DNA of 8,285 nucleotides from an uncultured Cellvibrio sp. (GCA_937958105.1 CALFXJ010000010.1:1-8285); one strand, 5' to 3'. Shown: positions 1 through 6,355, counted from the first letter of the stretch. The notes: generated by a model not told the origin, from the letters alone. Numbers and translations: made by a program.

Positions 1-2
1 CA

Positions 3-389
3 ATGAAGATAGAACATTTTGCGTTTAATGTCGCCGACCCCATTGCTGTGGCCGACTGGTACGTGAAACACATGGGAATGACGGTTGTACGCAAAATGGA
101 AGGCGGCCCCAACACCCACTTTCTTGCTGATGAAAGCGGGCAAGTGATGATTGAGATTTATAACAATCCGCCGGACGAAGTACCTGATTACGCGAACATG
201 AACCCGCTGATCCTGCATCTGGCATTTGTCTGCGATAACCCCGACGAGAAACGGGCCGAACTGGAGAAGGTGGGGGCAACATTTGCGGAGGAGGTAAAGA
301 TCAAGGATGGTTCACACCTGGTGATGATGCGTGACCCCTGGGGCCTGGCAATTCAGTTGTGCAAACGCGGAACTTCCATGCTGAAGTAA
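3..389 (+). CDS. VOC family protein (glyoxalase / bleomycin-resistance / dioxygenase superfamily)
   Basis: This 128-residue protein has the length and pattern of a vicinal-oxygen-chelate fold made of two beta-alpha-beta-beta-beta modules. It opens with MKIEHFAFNV, the usual first strand, and residues 69-76 (LILHLAFV) start the second module. The four positions that usually bind a metal appear as H5, E51 (in MIEIYN), H72 and Q118 (in AIQLCKR). The last is a glutamine where many members have glutamate. The C-terminal RDPWGLAIQL stretch is typical of the family. Substrate cannot be read from the sequence; members include lyases, isomerases, dioxygenases and binding proteins. The start lies two bases from the window edge, so the ribosome site is not visible, but the N-terminus matches a complete domain. 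It converges on kdgK, which may hint at sugar-acid metabolism, though this is only inferred from position. Confidence 0.85.
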   Translation: MKIEHFAFNVADPIAVADWYVKHMGMTVVRKMEGGPNTHFLADESGQVMIEIYNNPPDEVPDYANMNPLILHLAFVCDNPDEKRAELEKVGATFAEEVKIKDGSHLVMMRDPWGLAIQLCKRGTSMLK

Positions 390-417
390 ATGGAAAAAGC
401 GTGAGGGAAGCAGGAGT

Positions 418-455
418 AAAAAGAAGGTCGGAACAGTCATTACTGCATCCGACCT
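418..455 (-). terminator. Intrinsic terminator of kdgK
   Basis: A perfect 8-bp stem pairs AGGTCGGA (425-432) with TCCGACCT (448-455). Inside it a second short stem forms, CAGT (434-437) with ACTG (442-445). Read on the minus strand, the stem is followed by TTCTTTTTAC (an A run at 418-422 on the plus strand), and it lies 17 bases past the kdgK stop. No T run follows it on the plus strand, so it suits kdgK better than the converging VOC gene. Confidence 0.75.
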
Positions 456-472
456 GATGGGCAGACTGCGCG

Positions 473-1420
473 TTACGCGCGCAGTTCCTGCTCGAACGTG
501 GCCTTGTCGATTACGCCACCGCGATAGCGGATGATGATGCCCGCACAACGGGTGCCTTGTTTTGCAGCATCAGCAGCAGACGCACCGTCTAAACGAGCAG
601 CCAGATAGCCAGCATTAAAGGTGTCACCGGCGCCGGTGGTATCCACGATGTCTTTAACCGGTGGGACGGGAACACGTGTTTCCTCGCCATCCTGAATGAT
701 GATGGTATCGTTTGCGCCGCGTTTCAGTACCAGCTCTTTAACAGCGGTGTTCCGATAGCGGTCGACGCAGCCTTGAATGGAGTCGTCTCCCCACAGCAGC
801 AACTCATCATCCAGTGTCAGCAGTGCAATATCAGTGAATTGCAGAATCGCCAGCATGGCTTGCTGGGCTTCTTCTTTGTTGCGCCACAGGCGTGGACGGA
901 AGTTGCTGTCGAAGGCAATGGTGACACCGGCATTGCGCAGTTCCTGCAGGGCCGACAGAAGAATTTTGCGTGAGGCTTCACCAATGATGGCCAGGGTGAT
1001 GCCGCTGAGATAAACGCAATTACAGGATTTTAACTGAGCAACCAATTTTGCGGCCTGTTCTTCGGTAGAAAACAGCTCGCGCGCCGGCGCTTCTTTACGC
1101 CAGTAAAAAAATTCGCGCTCGCCATCCGGTGTGTTGCGGATGATGTAAAGGCCGGGTGAGCGGCCGGGCAGCTGGCTGATCATGCCGGTGCCGATTTTTT
1201 CGCTGGCCATACGCTCCAGAATCTGCTGGCTGTATGGGTCGTCGCCGAGCAGTGTCACATAATCTGTCTGCAGGCCGAGGCGGGCCATATAAACCGACGT
1301 GTTGTAGGTATCGCCGGCATAAGACAATGCCATGACCTCGCGCTTGTCTGCTGTGGTATTTGTGAAGGGCGAAAGCTCCACCATTACTTCGCCAATTGCT
1401 GCTATATGTGCCATAGACAT
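473..1420 (-). CDS. kdgK: 2-keto-3-deoxygluconate kinase (PfkB/ribokinase family)
   Basis: This cytoplasmic sugar-acid kinase phosphorylates 2-keto-3-deoxy-D-gluconate with ATP to give KDPG, the entry to the Entner-Doudoroff aldolase step. Its 315 residues match the family length. Visible motifs are an N-terminal IGEVMVEL strand (residues 9-16), the substrate-side GDTYNTSVYMARLG (36-49), the FDSNFRPRLW segment (170-179) typical of KDG kinases, and the second PfkB signature DTTGAGDTFNAG (260-271), whose D266 is the expected catalytic base. Two in-frame ATGs compete as start. The one at 1420 gives MSMAH, but the only purine-rich site (AGG at 1424-1426 in reverse) lies 3 bases from it and 9 bases from the ATG at 1414, so the second start may be the real one. 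The gene is divergent from uxuB, which acts in the same pathway. The substrate call is firm by motif and context; other PfkB sugars cannot be fully excluded. Confidence 0.9.
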   Translation of the reverse strand: MSMAHIAAIGEVMVELSPFTNTTADKREVMALSYAGDTYNTSVYMARLGLQTDYVTLLGDDPYSQQILERMASEKIGTGMISQLPGRSPGLYIIRNTPDGEREFFYWRKEAPARELFSTEEQAAKLVAQLKSCNCVYLSGITLAIIGEASRKILLSALQELRNAGVTIAFDSNFRPRLWRNKEEAQQAMLAILQFTDIALLTLDDELLLWGDDSIQGCVDRYRNTAVKELVLKRGANDTIIIQDGEETRVPVPPVKDIVDTTGAGDTFNAGYLAARLDGASAADAAKQGTRCAGIIIRYRGGVIDKATFEQELRA

Positions 1421-1563
1421 TTGCCTGTAAGTCGATGTATGTGAAGATCACATTCCAGGTTGATTTGCTGGGATGATGCTCAAAAATTTCTCTCTGGTTA
1501 TTAAAAGCGGACTACTATTTTTATTGGTTTATTGATAAGACAAAAACGAAAAAAATTGGCGAA

Positions 1564-1592
1564 AATATAGCACCTCTCCTGCGTATTTACCA
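1564..1592 (-). promoter_or_regulatory. Candidate extended -10 promoter for kdgK
   Basis: On the minus strand the sequence reads TGGTAA, 17 bases, then TATATT, with TGC directly before the -10 box (TGnTATATT, an extended -10). The -10 box matches the sigma-70 consensus at five of six positions and the -35 box at three of six. It would give a 5' leader of about 140 bases to kdgK. This rests on sequence match only. Confidence 0.4.
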
Positions 1593-1626
1593 GTTTCGAT
1601 GCTATCGGATGTGGGGCTGGATTCGC

Positions 1627-1632
1627 TATAAT
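1627..1632 (+). promoter_or_regulatory. Candidate -10 box for uxuB
   Basis: A perfect TATAAT lies 238 bases before the uxuB start. No good -35 box stands 16 to 18 bases upstream (ATCGGA at 17), so it would need an activator or be fortuitous. If used, the transcript leader would include all the hairpins between 1657 and 1817. A second, weaker box TATAAC occurs at 1764-1769. Confidence 0.25.
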
Positions 1633-1656
1633 TCAGGTAATTTCAGGCACTGAAAA

Positions 1657-1689
1657 AGATCGTCGGATCACGCGTTGCTGATCCGATCT
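1657..1689 (-). repeat. Diverged REP-like palindrome in the uxuB leader
   Basis: GTCGGATCA (1662-1670) pairs with TGATCCGAT (1679-1687; the outermost pair is G-T) around the 8-base loop CGCGTTGC. Aligned without gaps to the reverse complement of the REP copy at 8257-8285 (with the truncated end filled in from the copy at 8186-8216), 21 of 27 bases agree by hand count. Two of the differences, C1669 and G1680, form a C-G pair where the right-end copies have T-A, so pairing is kept. It may be an old REP insertion or only a similar hairpin. Confidence 0.45.
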
Positions 1690-1869
1690 GCGCCAGGAAC
1701 TGAAAGGCCAGACAGCGCAAGCCGGTTTGAGAGAGCCGGCTGTAGAGACGTTGCCGTTGGCGCTATAACTAAAGCTGCAATCGAAGTTACAGTCGACGCT
1801 ACCGTAAGCTACTGTAAAAAATCAGCGTGAAGTTAGGGTAGAAAAACAATCAACTATACAGGTATTAAG

Positions 1870-3345
1870 ATGAACAGGCTTAATTCAGCGAACCTCGGGC
1901 AGTTGCCTTCCGATGTGCAACTGCCCCGTTATGACCGCGCATCCCTCAAGCCGGGAATCGTGCATCTCGGAATCGGTGCATTTCACCGTGCACATCAGGC
2001 CTACTACACCGAAGCGGTGTTAAATCACTTCGGCGGAGACTGGGGAATTGTCGGTTGCAGTCTGCGTTCGGCCAACGTGCGTGAACAGCTGGCGCCGCAG
2101 GATAATCTTTATACGCTGGTTGAGCGCTCCGGTGAGGGTGAGAAACTGCAGCTGATCGGCGCAGTGTTGAAGACGATGGTCGGTCCGGAAGATCCTGCCG
2201 CGCTGGTTGCACTGATGGCTGATCCGGCGATTCGCATCGTGTCCCTTACGGTCACTGAAAAAGGTTACTGCCATGACCCGGCGACCGGTGATCTCAATCT
2301 CCAGCATCCCGATATTATTCACGATCTGGCGCACCTGGATCGTCCGGTTTCTGCCATTGGTTATCTGGTTGCTGCGCTGCAACAGCGTTTTAAATCCGGC
2401 CACAAAAGTTTCACTGCACTGAGTTGCGATAACCTGCCGAACAACGGCCAGGTGCTGGGTAAAGTTGTCCACCAGTTTGCCGCGCAGGTTTCGCCGGAGC
2501 TGGCAGATTGGATTGAAAAAAATACCTGTTTCCCCTGCACCATGATTGACCGGATCGTACCCGCCACCACCGACGAAGATCGTCAGGAAATCGAGGCGCG
2601 TCTCGGCTTGCGCGACGAAGGTATGGTGGTGGCTGAGCCATTTACCCAATGGGTTGTTGAAGATCGTTTCTCGGATGGTCGTCCGGAATGGGAAAAAGTG
2701 GGCGTGCAACTGGTTGAAGATGTGCATGTCTTTGAAAAGATCAAACTGCGTCTGCTCAACGGTTCCCACTCGACACTTGCCTATACCGGTTATCTGTCCG
2801 GCTTCAGTTATATCAGCGAAGTCATGAGCGAACCTGCTTTCGTCAACATGATCAAGTTGTACATGGCGCGGGAAGCGGGCGAAACGGTTACTGCACCGGA
2901 TGGTTTTGATATCGAGTCATACAAGCAACAGCTGCGCGACCGCTTCTTTAACAAAGCACTCAAGCACCGTACCTGGCAGATCGCGATGGATGGCTCCCAG
3001 AAACTGCCGCAACGCTTGCTGGAGACGTTGCGTGAACAGCTCGATGGCAAGGGTAATATCGACATCATCTGCCTGGCCGTAGCCGCGTGGATTCGTTATG
3101 TATCTGGTGTTGATGAGCAGGGCAATCCGATAGAAGTGTCCGATCCGCTGGCAGCGAGCTTGCGCAAACTGTGTGACGACAATGCCGGTAATCCCTTGGC
3201 CATGGTGAAAGCAGTTGTATCTCTGCCGCAGGTCTTCGGTACAGATCTGATTGACAATGTGCGCTTTGTTGAAACCACAGCGTTGTGGTTGACGCGCTTT
3301 TACGAGCAGGGCGTGCTGGCAACCGTCAAACATTATTTTGGCTGA
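1870..3345 (+). CDS. uxuB: D-fructuronate reductase (D-mannonate oxidoreductase), mannitol dehydrogenase family
   Basis: This 491-residue cytoplasmic NAD-dependent oxidoreductase is the usual size for the polyol-specific long-chain dehydrogenase family. The nucleotide-binding strand and glycine motif are at HLGIGAFHRAHQAYY (residues 32-46). The family catalytic signature K-x4-N-x2-H is seen as K292, N297 and H300 in KLRLLNGSH. R294, two residues after the lysine, agrees with my memory of fructuronate reductases, whereas the Pseudomonas mannitol 2-dehydrogenase has glycine there, so I prefer the uronate substrate. Other landmarks are SLTVTEKGY (224-232 region of the N-domain), SCDNLPNNG and the EPFTQWVVED segment. 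The reaction links D-fructuronate with D-mannonate. AGG at 1860-1862 sets the start. The divergent kdgK and the downstream pectin methylesterase support a uronate role. Tagaturonate reductase or mannitol dehydrogenase are the alternatives. Confidence 0.82.
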   Translation: MNRLNSANLGQLPSDVQLPRYDRASLKPGIVHLGIGAFHRAHQAYYTEAVLNHFGGDWGIVGCSLRSANVREQLAPQDNLYTLVERSGEGEKLQLIGAVLKTMVGPEDPAALVALMADPAIRIVSLTVTEKGYCHDPATGDLNLQHPDIIHDLAHLDRPVSAIGYLVAALQQRFKSGHKSFTALSCDNLPNNGQVLGKVVHQFAAQVSPELADWIEKNTCFPCTMIDRIVPATTDEDRQEIEARLGLRDEGMVVAEPFTQWVVEDRFSDGRPEWEKVGVQLVEDVHVFEKIKLRLLNGSHSTLAYTGYLSGFSYISEVMSEPAFVNMIKLYMAREAGETVTAPDGFDIESYKQQLRDRFFNKALKHRTWQIAMDGSQKLPQRLLETLREQLDGKGNIDIICLAVAAWIRYVSGVDEQGNPIEVSDPLAASLRKLCDDNAGNPLAMVKAVVSLPQVFGTDLIDNVRFVETTALWLTRFYEQGVLATVKHYFG

Positions 3346-3376
3346 ATAACGCTGTGACAGGCGGGTAGTAATCCAA

Positions 3377-3410
3377 CGGCGACTCAATGCCAGAGTCGCC
3401 GTTTTTATTT
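3377..3410 (+). terminator. Intrinsic terminator of uxuB
   Basis: CGGCGACTC (3377-3385) pairs perfectly with GAGTCGCCG (3393-3401) around a 7-base loop and is followed by TTTTTATTT. The stem can extend two A-T pairs outward at 3375-3376. It lies 31 bases after the uxuB stop and ends 12 bases before the pectin methylesterase start, so the two plus-strand genes are unlikely to be a tightly coupled operon. Confidence 0.85.
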
Positions 3411-3422
3411 AAGGGGTATGTA

Positions 3423-4523
3423 ATGAAAAAAATAAAAAATTTGTTTTGGGTATTTCTTGCGGTGCCCATGCTGGCGTGTGTGCATCAGACCGAGGTCGGC
3501 TATCAGGCCATTGTCACTCAGGATAAAGCGCTGGCGGAAAAACACGGCTACTTCCACAGTATTCAGGCGGCCCTGGACGCCGCACCTGTGCGGGCAGGCA
3601 TGCCGTACCGGATCTTTATTGAGCAGGGCGACTACTACGAAAAATTAATTATTGATAAACCCGATATTCATTTCATTGGTGCCGGGATGAATAAAACCCG
3701 CATACATTTTGATGCTTATGCCGGACAGGTCTCCGAACCGGGAAAAACCTGGGGCACGCGTGGTTCGGGAACCATCATTGTGCGGGCGGAGGGTGTGCAG
3801 CTGTATCGACTGACGGTCGAAAACACCTTTGATTTTGTGAATAACGATGCATTGGAAAATGGTGATCCGCAGAAAGTGCGCGACAGTCAGGCCGTTGCTC
3901 TGCATCTCGACGCGGGCAGTGATCGCGTGCTGGTGCGCGAGGTAAAACTGCTGGGGTTCCAGGATACATTGTTTGTTGATGCCGGACGCGCGTGGTTTGA
4001 TCACAGCGTTATCGCAGGCAATGTCGATTTTATCTTCGGTGCCGGTAATGCCCTGTTTACCGATTCTGAAATCATCACCCGCATTCGCGGACGGGAAAAT
4101 TTTCCGCATGCTTACGTAACAGCACCCTCGACGCAGATCGCGGATGAGTTCGGACTGACATTTATCCGCTGTCGATTAACCCGCGAGCCGGGTGTGCCTG
4201 ATAACTCCACCCCTTTAGGGCGGCCCTGGCATCCCACAAGAAATTTTCCCGATGGACGTTATGCTGATCCTGATGCAATCGGAAAAGCGGTGTTCATCGA
4301 TACTGAGATGGACGCCCATATCACGCAGGACGGCTGGTATTGGATGGGTGGTACAACCCGCGATGGAGGCAAGGAACCCTTTATGCCGGAGGATGCGCGC
4401 TTCTTTGAATATCAAAGCCGCGGTGCCGGTGCCCATGTCAACAGCAAGCGGCGCCAGCTGACGGATGTCGAAGTCCAGCGCTATACCTGGGAAAGTATGA
4501 TGGGTGACTGGAAGGTTTTTTAG
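3423..4523 (+). CDS. Pectin methylesterase (carbohydrate esterase family 8), probable lipoprotein of the PemB/YbhC type
   Basis: This enzyme hydrolyses methyl esters of homogalacturonan, releasing methanol and exposing galacturonate for lyases or hydrolases. The 366-residue protein has the beta-helix pectinesterase signatures in order: Q156 (QAVALHL), Q180 and D181 (GFQDTLF, acid/base), D202 (GNVDFIFG, nucleophile), and R267 and W269 (LGRPW). Spacing between these residues is close to that of known enzymes. I use the ATG at 3423: it has AAGGGG at 3411-3416 six bases upstream and yields a signal peptide (KKIK, then a hydrophobic stretch to A18). The longer reading frame from 3387 would begin inside the loop of the uxuB terminator. 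C19 after PMLA could be a lipidated cysteine with V20 at +2, pointing to the outer membrane, but M and L at -3 and -2 are not the usual lipobox, so ordinary signal peptidase cleavage remains possible. PemB- and YbhC-type pectinesterases are known outer-membrane lipoproteins. Confidence 0.9.
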   Translation: MKKIKNLFWVFLAVPMLACVHQTEVGYQAIVTQDKALAEKHGYFHSIQAALDAAPVRAGMPYRIFIEQGDYYEKLIIDKPDIHFIGAGMNKTRIHFDAYAGQVSEPGKTWGTRGSGTIIVRAEGVQLYRLTVENTFDFVNNDALENGDPQKVRDSQAVALHLDAGSDRVLVREVKLLGFQDTLFVDAGRAWFDHSVIAGNVDFIFGAGNALFTDSEIITRIRGRENFPHAYVTAPSTQIADEFGLTFIRCRLTREPGVPDNSTPLGRPWHPTRNFPDGRYADPDAIGKAVFIDTEMDAHITQDGWYWMGGTTRDGGKEPFMPEDARFFEYQSRGAGAHVNSKRRQLTDVEVQRYTWESMMGDWKVF

Positions 4524-4547
4524 CAGGCGCAGTAATGGAGTCAGAGG

Positions 4548-4578
4548 AGCGGGGAGGCCTTTGTACGGTCTCCCCGCT
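4548..4578. terminator. Hairpin between convergent genes, possible bidirectional terminator
   Basis: AGCGGGGAG (4548-4556) pairs perfectly with CTCCCCGCT (4570-4578). The stem continues inward with one G-T and two C-G pairs around a 7-base loop. It sits 24 bases after the pectin methylesterase stop and 5 bases after the stop of the minus-strand chemoreceptor. Neither strand has a T run after it, so it may stabilise the 3' ends or block converging transcription rather than act as a classic intrinsic terminator. Confidence 0.5.
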
Positions 4579-4583
4579 GCAAA

Positions 4584-6104
4584 TCAGTTGTTTGCCTGCT
4601 CTGCTGAAGCGTCCAGCAGAACATTACGCAATTGTTGATTCAGCAGCGCCTGGTGCTGGATCAGAATCTCCGAGAGGCTGCTCAGCGCCGACACCTGCTG
4701 CTGCATCTGCGAATTGCGCTGCTTCACCGTGACGGCATTGAGGCTCATCTGCTGGCTGACCTGATCCTGCTCCTGGGTCGCCTGTGCAATAGAGTGATTC
4801 AGCTGGTTGATCGACAACAGGGAGGCTTTAAGTTTATCCAGCGACTGTGCAACATCCATGCTGTTTTCTTCGGTGTCTTTGGCAATGCGCTGACAGTTCT
4901 TCACGATCTCCATGGTTTCTTCCGAGCCTTTCTGCAGGGTCTGCACCAGCGTCACAATCTCGCCGGTTGACTCCTGCGTGCGCCCGGCCAGCGCACGAAC
5001 CTCTTCGGCAACCACCGCGAAACCGCGTCCATCTTCACCGGCTCTTGCCGCTTCTATCGCAGCGTTGAGCGCGAGCAGATTGGTCTGCTCGGCGATGCCG
5101 GTAATGACGTTGACCACTTTATCAATGGTGTGACAGGCCTGATTCAGATCGCTCATCTTCTCTGAGGCGCGCACCAGATTTTCATTGATGTCGTGACTCG
5201 ACTGCACGACCAGACGCAGGGATTTCTCATCGTTGTAAGCATCCTCCACCGCACTGGCGGCAGCAGCAGCGCTGTCAGCAATCTCATGGACAGCCTGGGA
5301 TAGCGTCGTCACCGACTCGGCGAGACTGTGGATATCCATTTGAATCGTTTCGCTGTCCTGATACAGCTGCTCACGTTTTACATCCAGCTCCTGCGCCGAG
5401 GACTGGAGTTCACCAGCGACGGTGTTGACCTGAAACAGCAGCTTTCTCAAACAGGCCAGCAAGCGGGAAAATTGTTGCAGTTCCGCACAGGAACCTTCAA
5501 CGTTGATGCGGAAGTCGATGGTCTCTTCATCGCGCATCATCTTCTGCGTGGTAACCATCAGCACATCACCGACTTCCACTTCCCGGCGTGCATTGCTGGT
5601 AAAAAAGATGAGGAAGCCGGTCTCGGCCACGACGTAGCCGGCATGGATGAAGACGCGCAGCCAGTGGTCGTCCATGCTGCGGAACAACCAGATGCCCAAA
5701 TCGGCATGCTGGAGATAGCAGAACACCAGGTGGTGAACAGCAACCAGCGCAGCGGTAACGACCAGTGGCAGCCAATCGCGATACACGGCGATAAAAGCGA
5801 GAACGACAAAGACCCCAAAGTGCATCTCAATCAAGCCGTGGGACTGTTGAATGTGCAAGGTAACAAACAGCATGGCAATCGCGGTCAACAGAACCGAACT
5901 CAGCCGCGTAGCCGCTTGCCAGTAAAAAATGACCAGCGCTGCCACGATCAGCGGTATGCCGATCATCAGAGCCACATTCCAGGTGTTGAACCAGGGAGCA
6001 AGAATGAGGGTGTAGATAAATTCAAGAAAGATAACGAGAAGAAACATCTTGTCGGCGCGCAGTGCTCTGCTTCTGCGCAATCCATCGAGCGTGGGCGAGG
6101 TCAT
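4584..6104 (-). CDS. Methyl-accepting chemotaxis protein with six-helix histidine-rich membrane sensor
   Basis: This 506-residue chemoreceptor signals to CheA/CheW at the inner membrane. The cytoplasmic tip is unmistakable: IAEQTNLLALNAAIEAARAG at 337-356, followed by GRGFAVVAEEVRALA to 373, with long coiled-coil arms of roughly equal length on both sides. The N-terminal 170 residues are almost wholly hydrophobic, with about six membrane segments (near 20-36, 42-61, 68-84, 96-108, 112-131 and 150-169) and no sizeable periplasmic domain. The membrane part carries many histidines: H84, H89, H95 (in IEMHFG), the H124-H125 pair after YRDW, H133, H147 and H154. I see no HAMP domain; the last helix leads straight into the signalling arm. 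There is no CheR/CheB-tethering pentapeptide at the C-terminus (ends AEQANN). The start is supported by AGGA at 6113-6116 in reverse, eight bases upstream. The ligand is unknown. Confidence 0.92.
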   Translation of the reverse strand: MTSPTLDGLRRSRALRADKMFLLVIFLEFIYTLILAPWFNTWNVALMIGIPLIVAALVIFYWQAATRLSSVLLTAIAMLFVTLHIQQSHGLIEMHFGVFVVLAFIAVYRDWLPLVVTAALVAVHHLVFCYLQHADLGIWLFRSMDDHWLRVFIHAGYVVAETGFLIFFTSNARREVEVGDVLMVTTQKMMRDEETIDFRINVEGSCAELQQFSRLLACLRKLLFQVNTVAGELQSSAQELDVKREQLYQDSETIQMDIHSLAESVTTLSQAVHEIADSAAAAASAVEDAYNDEKSLRLVVQSSHDINENLVRASEKMSDLNQACHTIDKVVNVITGIAEQTNLLALNAAIEAARAGEDGRGFAVVAEEVRALAGRTQESTGEIVTLVQTLQKGSEETMEIVKNCQRIAKDTEENSMDVAQSLDKLKASLLSINQLNHSIAQATQEQDQVSQQMSLNAVTVKQRNSQMQQQVSALSSLSEILIQHQALLNQQLRNVLLDASAEQANN

Positions 6105-6166
6105 TGCTAAAATCCTGTTTGCCGAAAATTATCATTAGAAGTGGAACCCAACAGGGGGCAAGAGTA

Positions 6167-6195
6167 ACTCTAGTTGATGTTTTCAGGATGGGCAA
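6167..6195 (-). promoter_or_regulatory. Candidate sigma-70 promoter of the six-helix chemoreceptor
   Basis: On the minus strand TTGCCC (6190-6195) and TAGAGT (6167-6172) stand 17 bases apart, each matching its consensus at four of six positions, about 60 bases before the start codon. The -10 box overlaps a perfect short palindrome, AGAGT-A-ACTCT (6161-6171). I did not find a clear flagellar sigma-28 (GCCGATAA-type) box. The rest of the 6105-6324 gap is AT-rich and shows no gene. Confidence 0.35.
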
Positions 6196-6324
6196 AAAAT
6201 AAGTCGGATAAAGTTAGACATAAAACGAATAGATCAGACACAGAGTAGAGAAAAATATTCAGATGATTTTTTTGCGGAGAGTCAGGCGGAGTGACAGTGC
6301 AGACAGATAAGGAGAGCTACATAT

Positions 6325-6355
6325 AAAAAAGGCGATACCGCGTTGCGGTATCGCC
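6325..6355 (-). terminator. Intrinsic terminator of the HAMP-type chemoreceptor
   Basis: GGCGATACCGC (6331-6341) pairs perfectly with GCGGTATCGCC (6345-6355), an 11-bp stem with a 3-base loop. On the minus strand it is followed by six T (A run at 6325-6330) and lies 20 bases past the stop of the gene at 6376. It separates the two chemoreceptor genes into independent transcription units. Confidence 0.92.

Larger units (their letters stand above)
1421..1869. other. Divergent kdgK-uxuB intergenic region with structured leader
   Basis: This 449-bp stretch has no convincing gene. The half nearer kdgK is AT-rich and holds the candidate kdgK promoter (1564-1592). The half nearer uxuB holds a run of small hairpins: 1657-1689 (REP-like, listed separately), 1689-1719 (TGCGC with GCGCA), 1720-1741 (AGCCGG with CCGGCT) and 1787-1817 (TTACAGT with ACTGTAA, with GCT/AGC inside). 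The uxuB ribosome site is AGG at 1860-1862, seven bases before the ATG. A shared region between two genes of one pathway is a natural place for a uronate-responsive repressor, but I found no clear match to the KdgR, UxuR or ExuR operators I know. Confidence 0.6.

Noticed and set aside
1421..1869. Known KdgR or UxuR/ExuR operator
   Set aside because: I looked for the palindromes I know for these regulators and found no convincing match; the site may belong to another regulator family.
2020..2769. 249-codon open frame on the minus strand inside uxuB
   Set aside because: It lies fully antisense to a well-supported gene, is rich in residues expected from reversed coding sequence, and has no recognisable domain.
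4535..4732. 65-codon open frame on the plus strand after the pectin methylesterase
   Set aside because: It runs through the intergenic hairpin into the antisense of a chemoreceptor and has no domain.
5328..6110. 260-codon open frame on the plus strand opposite the six-helix chemoreceptor
   Set aside because: Antisense shadow. The product is low in plausible structure (Q/H/N-rich) and the opposing frame has clear chemoreceptor motifs.
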